A stretch of DNA of 64,000 nucleotides from Palaemon carinicauda (taxonomy: Eukaryota; Arthropoda; Malacostraca; Decapoda; Palaemonidae): the NCBI RefSeq assembly GCF_036898095.1, contig NC_090744.1, forward strand, positions 12,413,158 through 12,477,157. Reading direction: 5' to 3'. Positions within the stretch are counted from its first letter, which is position 1, and every line of letters begins with the position of its first letter. Both the position numbers and the translations under genes were made by a program. Of this stretch, positions 11,163-21,636 are shown one piece after another. The notes below the pieces were generated by a model that worked only from the letters and a program-made list of their open reading frames with translations, ran no database searches and was not told where the DNA came from.

Positions 11163-13169
11163 ATGTCTTCCGACTCTTCACCTAATCGTACCCCTCCACC
11201 TAAACGTAAACATGTCACTTATACACAGAAATACTGTGAAAAGTGGGAAAGTGATATAAAATTTAAAAATTGGTTAGCCAAAAGTAGTAAAGGACCTCTT
11301 TATTACCATTGCAAAGTGTGCGACTACGATGGAAAAGCAGGAAGATCTGAAATAGAAAGACATGCAGCAGGGATAAAACATGTGAATAAAGTAAAAATTT
11401 TGAAAACAACTAGAAGTGTTTTAGATATGCCATCTGTAAGTGGACATGGTAAAACTGATAAGCTTGTGAAAGAAGGTGAAATTAGGTTAGCAGCAGTCAT
11501 CAGTGAACTTAATCTGCCTTTTACTTCTTCTGATCGGCTAGTTCCTGTTATAAAGGCAATATGTCCTGACTCTGAAGTGGCTAAGAAAATAAAGTGTGGT
11601 AAGACAAAATGCAAAGCCATTGTGAAGAATGTGTTAGGCAGAAAAGAGCAGGATGATTTGCATAACCTACTGAGAAACAATTGTTTTTCTTTGATAGTGG
11701 ATGAGTCAACAGACCGTGGATGCATTAAACATCTTGCTCTAATAACTAGGGTTGCTTCAGTGAAAGGTGTGAAAGATATGTTCTTGACTCTTGTTCCCCT
11801 AGAAAGTGCTACTGCTTCCACTCTATATGAACATATCAAGTCTGTGTTTAATGAGCTGAATATACCTTACAAGGATAATATGATAGGATTCGCTGCAGAT
11901 GGGGCAAGTGTGATGATGGGGAAAAATAACTCCCTTTCCACCCACGTCAAACAAGACATTCCAAATTTGTTTGTGATGAAGTGTACGTGCCACTCGTTTC
12001 ACCTCTGTGCTTCTTATGCTTGTAAAAAGCTCCCTAGATGGGTTGAAGATGTGGCTCGTGACATATACAATTACTTCTTGTCTCCAAAACAGACCATGGC
12101 TTTAAAGGAATTTCAAGAATTCGTAAATGTAAAACCCCACAAGATACTTCATCCATCCCAAACACGATGGTTATCTTTGCACAGTGTGGTGAAAAGACTG
12201 TTAGAGCAACTGCCGGCATTAAAGCTGTTTTTTACTCAAGCTGCATTGGAAGATCGACTGGTAGCAGCAGAGACTATATTGCAAAGACTGAATGATCCAA
12301 TCACTAAATTGTACCTAGAATTTCTTGATCACGTCCTACCATTTTTCTGTGACCTTAACAAGGAAATGCAAGCTCAAGATCCAAAGATATATACTCTCAA
12401 GGCCAGAATATCTGCAGTCTTGTTTACTATACTCGAGTGTTACTTAAAACCAAGCTACCTAAACTCTACACCACTAGATAAGGTTAGAGTCCGTGACCCA
12501 GGAAATTTTCTTCCATTAGAAGACATATATCTTGGTGGAAGGGTAACTGCAACACTCCAGGCAACACAGAACATAATTCAAAAAGAATATCTACACAACT
12601 TTAGGTTAAGATGTCTCGACTTCTATATAGAGAGTGCACTCCAAATCATGCAGAGATTTAATCTCTCTGATCCAATATATGAAGATCTGAAGGCTTTGAA
12701 CCCTCAAAGTGTTATGAAGAAAGCTATCCCATCAGTTGCACCATTGGCATCGAAATTTCCAAACATTGTTAATGAAAATGACCTAAACAGTATTGATCGT
12801 GAGTGGCGTTTACTGAGAAACACAGAAATGAATGCTAAAAGTGATATTAGTGCATGGGAATTTTGGATGGAAGTGAAACATATGAAGAAAGGTGATGACA
12901 CACCCCTGTTTCCTTTACTAGGAAATTTTATGGTAAAATTGCTCACATTGCCACATTCAAGTGCCTGTGTGGAGAGGATTTTCTCTCAGGTCAACTTAAT
13001 GAAGACGAAAACTAGAAATTCCTTAAATACTGAAACTTTAATTGGCATGTTGCATGCGAAAAGAACATTCGAAAGTGCAACATCCGATACATTCACAGTT
13101 ACGACTGATCATATGAAATTAATGACTGAAAAAATCTATGAATCGAATCCCGATCATCAAGATGAATAG
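11163..13169 (+). CDS. hAT-superfamily transposase, BED-type zinc finger, intact
   Basis: 668 residues from ATG 11163. Two further in-frame codons lie upstream, but the first is GTG, so the ATG is taken as the start. A zinc-finger-like CxxC...H...H pattern lies near the N terminus (C50, C53, H67, H73). The catalytic core has VDESTD (D180) and GFAADGASVMMG (D246), followed by a Cys/His cluster (C274-C282) and the TRW motif (R335, W336). The C terminus has the hAT dimerisation signature around residues 590-630, including PHSSACVERIFS (E604, candidate third acidic residue) and KTKTRNSLN. Known hAT enzymes excise by a hairpin-forming cut and paste and bind their terminal repeats with the N-terminal finger. 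Length is normal for an autonomous element. No intron, stop or frameshift is seen. The protein is nuclear by inference. The subfamily is not assigned. Confidence 0.95.
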   Translation: MSSDSSPNRTPPPKRKHVTYTQKYCEKWESDIKFKNWLAKSSKGPLYYHCKVCDYDGKAGRSEIERHAAGIKHVNKVKILKTTRSVLDMPSVSGHGKTDKLVKEGEIRLAAVISELNLPFTSSDRLVPVIKAICPDSEVAKKIKCGKTKCKAIVKNVLGRKEQDDLHNLLRNNCFSLIVDESTDRGCIKHLALITRVASVKGVKDMFLTLVPLESATASTLYEHIKSVFNELNIPYKDNMIGFAADGASVMMGKNNSLSTHVKQDIPNLFVMKCTCHSFHLCASYACKKLPRWVEDVARDIYNYFLSPKQTMALKEFQEFVNVKPHKILHPSQTRWLSLHSVVKRLLEQLPALKLFFTQAALEDRLVAAETILQRLNDPITKLYLEFLDHVLPFFCDLNKEMQAQDPKIYTLKARISAVLFTILECYLKPSYLNSTPLDKVRVRDPGNFLPLEDIYLGGRVTATLQATQNIIQKEYLHNFRLRCLDFYIESALQIMQRFNLSDPIYEDLKALNPQSVMKKAIPSVAPLASKFPNIVNENDLNSIDREWRLLRNTEMNAKSDISAWEFWMEVKHMKKGDDTPLFPLLGNFMVKLLTLPHSSACVERIFSQVNLMKTKTRNSLNTETLIGMLHAKRTFESATSDTFTVTTDHMKLMTEKIYESNPDHQDE

Positions 13170-13189
13170 ATTATTAGCCTACAGTGACA

Positions 13190-13337
13190 GTACACACAAT
13201 GATGCCAATAACATGCACGGATATGCTTACATTAGAATGTAAATTTATTAGTAATATTAGCCTAGTACACACAATGATGCCAATAGCATGCATGGATATG
13301 CTTAGATTAGAATGTAAATTTATTAATAAAAGATTAA
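13190..13337 (+). repeat. 75-bp tandem duplication in the hAT 3' region
   Basis: Two units beginning gtacacacaatgatgcca start at 13190 and 13265. Each contains atgctta(c/g)attagaatg and ends in attagtaat or attaataaa. They lie just after the transposase stop and probably form the 3' UTR. Confidence 0.9.
13325..13330 (+). terminator. Polyadenylation signal AATAAA of the transposase gene
   Basis: AATAAA 156 bp after the stop codon, at the end of the second 75-bp unit. The first unit has the variant agtaat at the equivalent place, so only the second supplies a canonical signal. Confidence 0.55.
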
Positions 13338-13692
13338 AAAAAAGAATACAAGTGAGTATTATTGATTGTTCCATTTAATGTTTTTTTTTTCCATTTAATT
13401 TTTTTTTTCATTTAATTTTTTTTTTTTTTTTAAGTTGTAAGCTGATGGGATAAGCTCTTGGCTTTCATATAGCCCACGGCTCAAAAACTGAGATAGATAG
13501 CTGCTAGCGGGAAGTCAACCCTTTAAGAAGTGATAAACCTGTCTCTTGAAGACAAAAAGGTTGTAGGAATCAGTGTTATTGTATTATATACAAATAAAAA
13601 ATTATCTAGGGAAATTTTGATGAAAATGGGGTAATTTCGTGGACGAATCTAAGGTAATTTGTCCAACTTGACCTGGCAGCACTGCGACCGAC

Positions 13693-13784
13693 CACTGGTC
13701 CTGGAACTGTCAGTCAGTCTGTGAAATACGGAAGGTTTTAATTCCACTTTCTTACGTTGTTGTCCTGCCTAAAAATTCCGCAAT
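13693..13784 (+). other. Candidate first exon of an unidentified transcript
   Basis: Ends at a good 5' splice site (CAAT|gtaagt, GT at 13785). Two overlapping TCAGT initiator-like motifs at 13710-13718 would give a 5' exon of about 70 bp. The hAT transposon ends 9 bp before this segment, so if the exon is real the element sits in the core promoter or 5' UTR. No reading frame is assigned; transcription is inferred only from motifs. Confidence 0.35.
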
Positions 13785-14339
13785 GTAAGTGATTTCCTAA
13801 TCTCTTTGGATGGTATACATACATACCATCCATACTGTCAAATGAGTGTTGTATACATAATGTACGAAATTGTGACAACAAGGCAAGTTCCTTCTATATC
13901 GTATCTATTTAAATTTGCATGAATGCCTTGTCAAAGGTGTCTATCACGTTCGTGCTTTTGTCATGTCAAATGAAACTAGCCATTTTTAATTAGTAATGTG
14001 AATTATCCAGTGGGAAGTAACCTTATATGGCCACGGGTAGCCATTTCAGTAAAGCCCATTCCCTATGGACCGTACATTGTCACTCGCTGGAGAAACTTTC
14101 AATTAAATTTATTATACATTTTATTTTTAGTATATCAATTTTAAACTACCATCATCTGTCGGAAATTTTAACTTGTTCTTTGGAGCTTTCTGTAGCAGGG
14201 ACGCAGAAAACTAAATTTTGTTAAAGCATAGTTTATATGACGTATTATTAAGAGTATTTATGAATTTTAATACAATATAAGAGATTTGATTTCATTTGGG
14301 TTTGCCTCCAAATGTTTAAGTTGAGAACCCCTTTATTAA
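13785..14339. other. Putative intron sequence without recognised features
   Basis: AT-rich. Follows the candidate splice donor. A short imperfect inverted repeat of gtatggatggtatgt type lies at about 13809-13835. Confidence 0.4.
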
Positions 14340-14530
14340 AAAAAAATATTTTTATTAATATAATCATAATTATAATTAATTGCTAAGCTATAACCCTAGT
14401 TGGAAAAGTAGGATGCTATAAATGCAGGGGCTCCAACAGGGAAAATAGCCCAGTGAGGAAAGGAAATGAGGAAAAATAGAATATTTTAAGGTATTTATAA
14501 AGTATGTTACTGTTAGGGGTATAGAAAAAT
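14340..14530 (-). mobile_element. Repeat A, 3' end, minus orientation
   Basis: Reverse complement of the 3' end: ctaagctataaccctagttgg, ggggctccaacagggaaaat, agcccagtgaggaaagg. It is truncated after about 150 bp. Confidence 0.85.
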
Positions 14531-14946
14531 CATTGGTAGTAGCATAGAAAATGTTGCCTAATTGCCGTTGTGCCAGAGTTGTAATAAGTCGAGAGGATGT
14601 TCTAACCTAAGGCACGCCCACCTAACCCTACATTGATTGCCAAGTCTTTTAGCTTAGTGATTGTCTTAACCTACCGTAGGGTACTCCCTACCTAACCCTA
14701 CTTCATTTGCTGTGTGTCCTTTACCATAAGGGATCGCTGAAAATGGTAAATATTAGAAATGATAGACATGAATTATTAGCAAGGGTAGAATGTAAACTGT
14801 GTGGGGGCAGAAACTGAAGACCTCTCTCTTTTCATTCTCTACTCTCCAGACCTTAGCCACAAGAGAAGGAAAATAATAGAACTACAGGGTGGTTGTGGCC
14901 GGTGTGGGAACGTCCCTGACTGGTGAACTGGAGAGGCGAAACTGAA
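14531..14946. other. Unassigned sequence
   Basis: Includes repeated cacctaaccctac-like words near 14620-14700. These resemble TTAGG-type telomeric units only superficially. No gene recognised. Confidence 0.4.
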
Positions 14947-14947
14947 C

Positions 14948-15246
14948 TGATACTTTAATTTCTAGCCAAATACATGAACCATATATTTTTCCTACTCTCT
15001 ATCTTGTGTTTTATGCATTTCTGACTTTGATTATTGGGGCAAACCACCCATTCATGAGTTTTTGGACCCGCCTTGTACAAAGACAATCACGGGACAGCAG
15101 TCAGGAACCCGGTATTGGGGGGGGTGAGGAAAGGCCATAAATGAGTGATTTGCAGCAATAATAGTGGTCAGAAATACAAAATAAACACAAGATAACCAGT
15201 TGGAAAAATATATGGTTCATGTAAGTGGATGAAAATTAAAGTATCA
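14948..15246. mobile_element. Small inverted-repeat element (MITE-like)
   Basis: The left end tgatactttaattt with tacatgaaccatatattttt is mirrored at the right end by aaaaatatatggttcatgta and aaattaaagtatca. The arms are about 100 bp and flank a GC-richer core at 15040-15130. The core words ttggggcaaaccacccattc and atgagtttttgga recur at 16155-16200. No open frame, so non-autonomous. Similar arm sequence also occurs near 16921-17010. Confidence 0.65.
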
Positions 15247-16030
15247 CAATTTTCTATGATTCACTTACGTCATTCTAATGGTTTTTGGTGGCCGTGGCTC
15301 ACTTGCTTGCAAATAGGCGTAATCTCACTGCTCCTATGTTCTGGCAAGCAGAACACGGATGTGTTGTGTACACACCCCCCACCCCCCCCCCCCGCGGGTC
15401 ACTCGGTGATTTTTTTTATACTTTCACTTTGGCAACAAAAGCTATACACTGAACGGAGAGCATTTTCACCCTAATCAATTGCTGATAGATTAAATTACAC
15501 TAAATTTCGAAATAGATTGTACTTTCCTCTTGGAGATGTCTTTTCATGATGGTAGTACAGTATAGTTGAAACAAAGTTATGGGTGAAAAAATTGGCTGTT
15601 GTATAACAACATCTGGGAACTTGTGCATAAATATTTGGAAGCTAGTAATTGGTTCAAAAACCAGGTAATAATTACATTATTGTAAATACACAGAAAACTC
15701 CCCAAACCGCTTGGAACCAATGCATGCGCAGTAACTCGCCATCAGTCTCTCAAATATAAACAATGGCCTCGGAATGAAAAATATACTTCACTTTTTAGTC
15801 GATCGATACGTAAGTTATCATGGCCCAGACCCCATTAAACATAGAGAAAAGGCCAAACTAGCCAGCACTCGTCCATTTCTTGCTGTGAATTCCAGTTTCT
15901 TTAGTAATTAAAATATCATATCAACTCTGAAAACAATGAAAAGTGTATGTTTTGTTAGTTTAAGTATTAAAGAAGTCCTATCTATGAACAGAGCACAACA
16001 GATTACTGACATTAAATGTAGATCCTTAGA
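15247..16030. other. Unassigned sequence
   Basis: Includes a poly-C tract at about 15370-15395. No coding region recognised. The minus-strand frame at 15908-16171 enters the next inverted repeat and is not believed. Confidence 0.4.
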
Positions 16031-16851
16031 ATACCGGAGGACTGACCCAGGCGGAGGATTGACCCACAATCTCTGGTAAAACTGACGCAGAGTGGTTTGG
16101 AGGACTGACCCACAATGTTTATTTTCTTTTCTAAAGCTAATTCTTTGGTGGTATTGGGGCAAACCACCCATTCATGAGTTTTTGGATCCCTTTATATTAA
16201 GGCAATTAGGGGGGACCCCAGTCAGAAACCGGCTAAACATGGTTATTTAACACTTTTGAGATTTGCAAAAGGGTACAGAACCTAACAAACCCACCTAACC
16301 TAACCTAGTAGTTCCCAGGTCACAACCCCTAGCCGGGGACAAGCCCCCAGACCCCCTTCCCAGGTCACAACCCCTAGCCGGGGGCAAGCCCATGAACCCC
16401 TTTCCCAGGTCACAACCCCTAGCTGGGGGCAAGCCCTCAGACCCCCTTCCCAGGTCACTACCCCTAGCCAGGGACAAGCCCCTGGACCCCCTTCCCAGGT
16501 CACAACTCCTAGCCGGGGCCAAGCCCCCGGACCCCCTTCCCAGGTCACAACTCCTAGCCGGGGTCAAGCCCCCGGACCCCCTTCCCAGGTCATACCCGTT
16601 AGCCTGATTGATTTGATTTAAGTATAGATTTCTTATATAAAATTTACCAATGACTGTTATAAAAGTTATTACAACATATAAGTGTAATGATATAAAGAAT
16701 CCATATGTTATTATATTTAATCAAATAACTTTAATAATAAATGCGCTATTGTATAGATAAACATTGTGGGTCAGTCCTCCAAACCACTCTGGGTCACTTT
16801 TACCAGAGATGATGGGTCAATCCTCTGTCTGGGTCAGTCCTCCAGTTACCG
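16031..16851. mobile_element. Inverted-repeat element carrying a GC-rich minisatellite
   Basis: The left arm (16033-16125) contains ggaggactgacccagg, aggattgaccca, ctctggtaaaa and gtggtttggaggactgaccc. The right arm (16762-16850) is its reverse complement with few changes. Between the arms lie a copy of the caaaccacccattcatgag block and a 45-bp tandem array. I infer a non-autonomous DNA transposon of about 0.8 kb with terminal repeats near 95 bp. No clear target duplication was found. Confidence 0.7.
16314..16603. repeat. 45-bp minisatellite, about 6.4 copies
   Basis: Units start at 16314, 16359, 16404, 16449, 16494, 16539 and (partial) 16584 with cccaggtcacaac-type sequence and contain ctagccgggg and caagcccc. 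Because 45 is a multiple of three, one plus frame and two minus frames stay open and give 15-residue peptide repeats. This is GC-rich in an AT-rich setting. I treat the frames as by-products. Confidence 0.93.
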
Positions 16852-17134
16852 ATCCATATACTTACTTGTGCAACGTTCTTCATAATCACAGGGAGACAGG
16901 GTTCATAATTATATTTTAATTTTAGCTGAATACATGAACTGTAAATTTATCAAACAGGTCATCTTGTGATTTATCAATTTCAGACTGTGATTAGTGGCAC
17001 GAACCACAGTTTATCTTTGTTGCACAGTTGCTGGCTTTATATGCAATTAAACATTCCTGGTAGTCATTTATGCATCTGGCAAAAGGTAATGGATGTGTAC
17101 AATATCCATCTTCTTTCCCACCGTTATCACTACA
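16852..17134. other. Unassigned sequence
   Basis: The part at 16915-17010 is similar to 14950-15050. No gene. Confidence 0.4.
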
Positions 17135-17345
17135 TTAATGGGTCAGTTGCCTGATGCGCCTTCTCCAATAGCTGTGGTCAAAGGCATCCTCTTCCACCAA
17201 ACCACCTCTCTCCATATCATCCCTCGCCTTGACATCTAATTCTCTACCTTCCACTTGATCTTCTCCCCCTAATAGGTTCCTCCCAAGCCCTCCTCACTCC
17301 CTCCCCACCATCCATCCTTAACACGTGCCCACACCAGGTCATGAC
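17135..17345 (-). pseudogene. LINE reverse transcriptase, extreme C terminus
   Basis: On the minus strand the sequence reads DDMERGGLVEEDAFDHSYWR, then arginines and IRQLTH and a stop at 17135-17137. The pattern D-M-x-x-x-GL-x-x-ED-A-x-D-x-x-x-WRR is characteristic of the C terminus of many non-LTR retrotransposon polyproteins. Upstream the frame is broken. A 5'-truncated dead copy. Confidence 0.65.
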
Positions 17346-17618
17346 TTGGCTGGCATTTAAAAGCAGATACCATTAAAAAAAAAAAAACTTAAGCTACCGT
17401 ATGTCATTGTCTGTGAGTAGATATTACTTGGTATGAAACCGAGTGCTGGAAGTAAACTGTTGAATAAATCGCTGCCCTTGTGTTAAGATTTTTAAATGAC
17501 ATCTGGGTAGGTGTGACAGTTAAGTTTGAATATTAAATCAATGAAAATGTGTGTCTGCAGTGCATTGAATGATGTTAAAATTAACCTCTGTAGTTACATG
17601 CACAAAAAGGATATGACC

Positions 17619-17992
17619 TTTTTTTTACCTCTGCCAACAAAGTTTGGAAGGTTATGTTTTACCCCCCTTTTTGTGTGTGTGTGAACAGCTTCCTGGCCAC
17701 AATTTTAATATTAGAATAATGAACCTGGCAGGGATTAACTTTCATTAAATATCCTGGAAATGATTAAATTTTGGAAGTTCAAGGTCACGGTCAAGCAAAA
17801 TGTCCAACTCACGTATTCAGCCATAAGTTTGGACATTGGTGTTATAAATTATAGATACTTCAAAATTGGTTTATTGTTGAGTGTATGAAAATCCACGCCA
17901 ATTGGTACATGTTAAGGTCAAAGGTCAAGGTCGAGAGATAAGCTGATGCGGTGTCTGCGCTCTATTGAGGGCCCCTTATTTTTACCTCTGTT
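17619..17992 (+). mobile_element. Dispersed repeat C
   Basis: Contains acctctgccaacaaagtttg, gaacagcttcctggccacaa, aaggtcacggtcaagcaaaa, gaaaatccacgccaattggt and gtctgcgctctattgag. I recognise this as resembling an abundant non-coding repeat of crustaceans (recollection only). No coding potential. Confidence 0.65.
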
Positions 17993-18171
17993 CTGCATTC
18001 CTTTATCCATCCGAGTGTTGAATAGGTTTTTGCCGTAAGAACAGTCCTTAATAATTATGCCTGATTTTACTCATCTCTGACGTAGGCATTTACTCAATTT
18101 ATATAGAAAACAGCAACAATTATTTAATACATTTTCTTAGGTTACAACTCGACTGCTATTTTATGACCATT

Positions 18172-18478
18172 GTTCTCTAGTCTTGGGTAATGTCATAGCC
18201 TCAGTACCATGTTCTTCCACTGTCTTGGGTTAAAGTTCTCTTGCTTGAGGGTACACTCGGGCACACTATTTCATCTTATTTCTCTTCCTCTTGTTTTCTT
18301 TTAAGTTTTTATAGTTTATATAGAAGATATTTATTTTAATGTTACTGTTCTTTAAATATTTTATTTTACTGTACCTTGCTTCCTTTCCTTACTGGGCTAT
18401 TTTCCTTGTTGGAGCCCCTGGGCATATAGCATCCTGCTTTTCCAACTAAGGTTGTAGCTTAGCAATTAATAATAATAG
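18172..18478 (+). mobile_element. Repeat A, 3' half
   Basis: Runs from attgttctctagtcttgggt to ccaactaaggttgtagctta and an AAT tail. It starts at nearly the same internal point as the copy at 1324, so either both are truncated at a preferred point or the family has a shorter variant. Confidence 0.88.
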
Positions 18479-18971
18479 CTGCTGTCACTCCCCTTTATTT
18501 ATATATTGCGTGTTATAACTTCCCCGTAGGTGGGAGTGCGGCATTACTATTGGAACTTTTTAGCTTTCTTCTTTACGTCTCTTCCTGCTAATTCTCTTGA
18601 ATCTTGCTGTGAAGCTTCTCCTAGCCTTACTTCACAGTCTATCCTGCGGGAGATTTTCCCAGTTTTACCGGTTTGCTGTATGACCTTTCAAACTCCAGTG
18701 TCAGGTCATAAATCCCAAATTTATAAATCTATCCTATATTCAAACATTAGATGGTAATATAAATCTATACATGTATCTAATAAAGATATTTTTTTTATTT
18801 TTTTCTGTAACTAGAACATTCATGATATTGTACAAATTTATTCTGCATGAAATTATTTTCTGGTTTTACACTGGGACAGCAGAGGGAACTAGAAATCTTT
18901 TTTGTTCACGGTTTTATAAATATGAATATTTGTATACATTATAATGTATATTAACACCTTTCTACTCACAG
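18479..18971. other. Unassigned sequence, possible intron end
   Basis: No gene recognised. Ends in the pyrimidine-rich sequence cctttctactcacag, a good 3' splice site. Confidence 0.4.
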
Positions 18972-19144
18972 GTAGGCTATGCACTCAAGACGGTGGTTAG
19001 CGGTTGCGGCCGGGCATGTCTGAAGAGGATGCCGCCAACCCTAATCCAATACAATTAAATGGATGACCCCATTCCAGTTCTAGGCAAGAGGACCCTCCAA
19101 GCGAATGATACCTGATGGTAGATTTTATACAACTTGAATATCAG
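18972..19144 (+). other. Candidate internal exon (173 bp), coding status unclear
   Basis: Bounded by a strong acceptor (tttctactcacag, AG at 18970-18971) and a strong donor (ATCAG|gtaaga). It is GC-richer than its surroundings. An ATG context gives MSEEDAANPNPIQLNG, then a stop; beyond that all three plus frames contain stops. It may be 5' UTR with a short upstream frame, an exon of a non-coding RNA, or a decayed coding exon. Not identified. Confidence 0.4.
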
Positions 19145-19590
19145 GTAAGATTTCTTTTAAACTACCTTTCAACATTGTTGTAAATTTCAGTTTACTAAAT
19201 TGTGTGAATATTTGAGGATCAGGGTAAAAATATATTTAAGTATGAAAAAATGTTCCTAATTGCATACAAACCTTTGACATTTATATGGGTTAGCTCTGGA
19301 AGAGCTTTGTTACGTCCAAATTGAAGAATTATCGTGGGACTGGCAGTCTAGTATGGCTGCCTCGTGGGCGCACCATGCCCTTGGGTGTGGCGATGCTAGC
19401 AGCTGTGTGCTCACTTTGCTCCTGGCCGCTACGAATTTTATTTGTCCGTTACAGACCACCTTGCAGTGTTTTGTGTTATAATCTTTTTCTTGTAACTAGT
19501 ATGAGTGCTAAGCAACTGGTTCCGAGAACCTGCCCAGGCCTTGAAAGTTGCCTTTTTGACACCTTCATGAGCCAAGTTGACATAGACTAG
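19145..19590. other. Unassigned; open frame 19321-19590 not recognised
   Basis: The plus-strand frame 19321-19590 is unusually GC-rich and hydrophobic but starts at TTG, matches nothing I recognise and runs to a stop at the edge of a repeat A copy. I do not call it a gene. Confidence 0.35.
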
Positions 19591-20015
19591 CCACCCGTTG
19601 AGATACTACTGCTAAAGAGTTATGGGGTCTTTTGACTGGCCAGACAGTACTACATTGGAGCCTTCTCTCTGGTTACGGTTCATTTCCCCTTTGCTTACAC
19701 ATGCACCGAATAGTCTGGCATATTATTTAAACATTCTCCTGTCCTCATACACATGACAACACTGAGGTCACCTAACAATTCTTCTTTACTCAAGGGGTGA
19801 ACTAATGCTCTGTAATTGTTCAGGGGCTACTTTCCTCTTGGTAAGGATAGAATAGACTCTCTAGCTATGGTAAGCAGCTCTTCGAGGAGGACAAGGACAC
19901 TCCAAAATGAAACCATTGTTTTCTAGTCGTGGGTAGTGCCATAGCCTTTGTACCATTGTCTTCCAATGCCTTTGGTTAGTGCTTAACGGTACACTCGGGG
20001 CCCACTATTCTATCT
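19591..20015 (+). mobile_element. Repeat A, 5' part of an interrupted copy
   Basis: Starts at ccacccgttgagatactact, about 22 bp inside the full element, and runs to ggcccactattctatct, where a second copy in the opposite orientation interrupts it. Its 3' part resumes at 20661. Confidence 0.85.
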
Positions 20016-20660
20016 TATTATTATTATTATTATTAAATGCTAAGCTACAATCCTAGTTGGAAAAGCAGGATGCTATAAGCCCAGGGGCCCCAACAGGGAA
20101 AATAGCCCTGTGAGGAAAGGAAACAAGGAAAAATAAAATATTTTAAGAACAGTAACATTAAAATAAATATTTCCTTTATAAACAATAAAGTAAAGGAAGA
20201 GAAACTAGATAAAACAGTGTGCCTAAGTGTACCCTCAAGCAAGAGAACTCTAGCCCAAGTCAGTGGAAGACCATGGTACAGAGGCTATGGCACTACCCAA
20301 GACTGGAGAACAATGGTTTGATTTTGAAGTGTCCTTCTCCTAGAAGAGCTGCTTACCATGGCTAAAGAGTTCTTCTACCCTTACCAAGAGGAAAATATAG
20401 CCACTGCACAATTTAAGTGCAGTAGTTAACCCCTTGAGAGAAGAATTGTTTATTAATCTCAGTGTTGTCCGGTGTATGAGGACAAAGGAGAATCTGTAAA
20501 GAATAGGCCAGACTATTCGGTGTCTGTGTAGGCAAAGGGAAAGAACCGTAAACAGAGAGAAGGATCCAATGTAGTACTACCTGGCCAGTCAAAGGATCCC
20601 ATAACTCTCTAGCAGTAGTATCTCAACGGGCAGCTGGTGCCCTGGCCAACCTACTACCTC
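20016..20660 (-). mobile_element. Repeat A, full-length copy nested inside another
   Basis: Reads ATT tract, ctaagctacaatcctagttgg, ggggccccaacaggg and on to ctggccaacctactacctc. It is therefore a full-length minus-strand copy inserted into the plus-strand copy around it. About 645 bp. No open frame of note. Confidence 0.9.
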
Positions 20661-20847
20661 GTTTTTGTTAAATTTCTTATTGTTTGTAGAGGAAACATAT
20701 ATGTTAATGTTACTGTTCTTAAAATATTTTATTTTTCCTTGTTTCCTTTCCTCACTGGGCAATTTTCCCTGTTGGAGCCCCTGGGCTTTAAGCATTTTGC
20801 TTTTCCAACTAGGGTTGTAGCTTAGCAAGTAATAATAATAATAATAA
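20661..20847 (+). mobile_element. Repeat A, 3' part of the interrupted copy
   Basis: Continues the plus-strand copy after the nested insertion, from gtttttgttaaatttcttat to ccaactagggttgtagctta and an (AAT)n tail. Confidence 0.87.
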
Positions 20848-21045
20848 TGTAGTTTGAACAGCAGCTGTGAATCCCAACAGCGTTGCAAACCCTCTGCTAC
20901 TAAATTAAAATAAAGAAATAGGATGTTGGAAAAAAATGAAAACTGAAAGGAAAGAAATCATTCAGAGAAGTTATGAGATCTTTTCCCTTTTCACCGTGAA
21001 GGAACTTCAAAGAAGGTGGTTTTGCTAAACAAATCCTTTAGTTAA

Positions 21046-21345
21046 CCATTTTACCCCCAAAGGACGTACTGGTACGTTTCATAAAAGCCATCCCTTTACC
21101 CCCATGGACGTACCGGTACGTCCTTGCAAAAAAAAGCTATAAATTTTTTTTTTTTCATATTTTTGATAATTTTTTGAGAAAATTCAGGCTTTTTCCAAGA
21201 GAATGAAAACAACCTGACATCTCTATGACAAAAATTAAGGCTGGTAGAGCAATTTAGAAAATATATACTGCAAAATGTGCTGGGGAAAAATAATTACTTG
21301 GGGGTTAAGGGTTGTAAATTTCCAAAGAGCCTGGGGGTAAAAGGG
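21046..21345 (+). mobile_element. TTAA-type MITE, copy 1
   Basis: Starts CCATTTTACCCCCA after TTAA and ends TGGGGGTAAAAGGG before TTAC. It contains the palindrome GGACGTACCGGTACGTCC near one end. 300 bp, no coding frame. Same family as 49005-49300. Confidence 0.88.
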
Positions 21346-21420
21346 TTACTAAGCTGCTGCTGTTATTATTATTGCTAGCTAAGCTGCACCCCTACTTAGA
21401 AAAGCAGGATGCTATAAGAC
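21346..21420 (-). mobile_element. Repeat A, short 3' fragment
   Basis: After an ATT tract: ctaagctgcacccctactta and aaagcaggatgctataag. About 60 bp survive. Confidence 0.65.
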
Positions 21421-21636
21421 CAACATGCACACCTTGATGAGTGCGTACATTTTTGTTTTCTGTGTGTTATTGGTTCGTTTGAGTTTTCAGTAGTCAAGAT
21501 ATTAAAGTATGTCGTCTGAGTTTTTTTTAAGTACAGATTTGCTCAATTTACCATGCTGATTTGGTATGCGATCTCATTTGTGGCGTGATCTCAGAAATTG
21601 CTGTTTTGCTTTGGTATGCGATCTAAGTATTTTTAA

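Noticed and set aside
11324..11839. Minus-strand open frame of 171 codons within the hAT gene
   Set aside because: Antisense shadow of the transposase coding sequence.
16290..16310. Short cctaacctaaccta run, possible interstitial TTAGG telomere repeat
   Set aside because: Under three units; too short to distinguish from chance.
16295..16607. Open frames on both strands with 15-residue repeats (Pro/Arg/Leu on plus, Gly-rich on minus)
   Set aside because: Result of a 45-bp minisatellite whose period is a multiple of three; no start context, splice site or neighbouring exon.
18987..19090. In-frame TGA codons after MSEEDAANPNPIQLNG as selenocysteine or programmed frameshift
   Set aside because: All three frames contain stops, no structural element was identified, and non-coding or decayed sequence is simpler.
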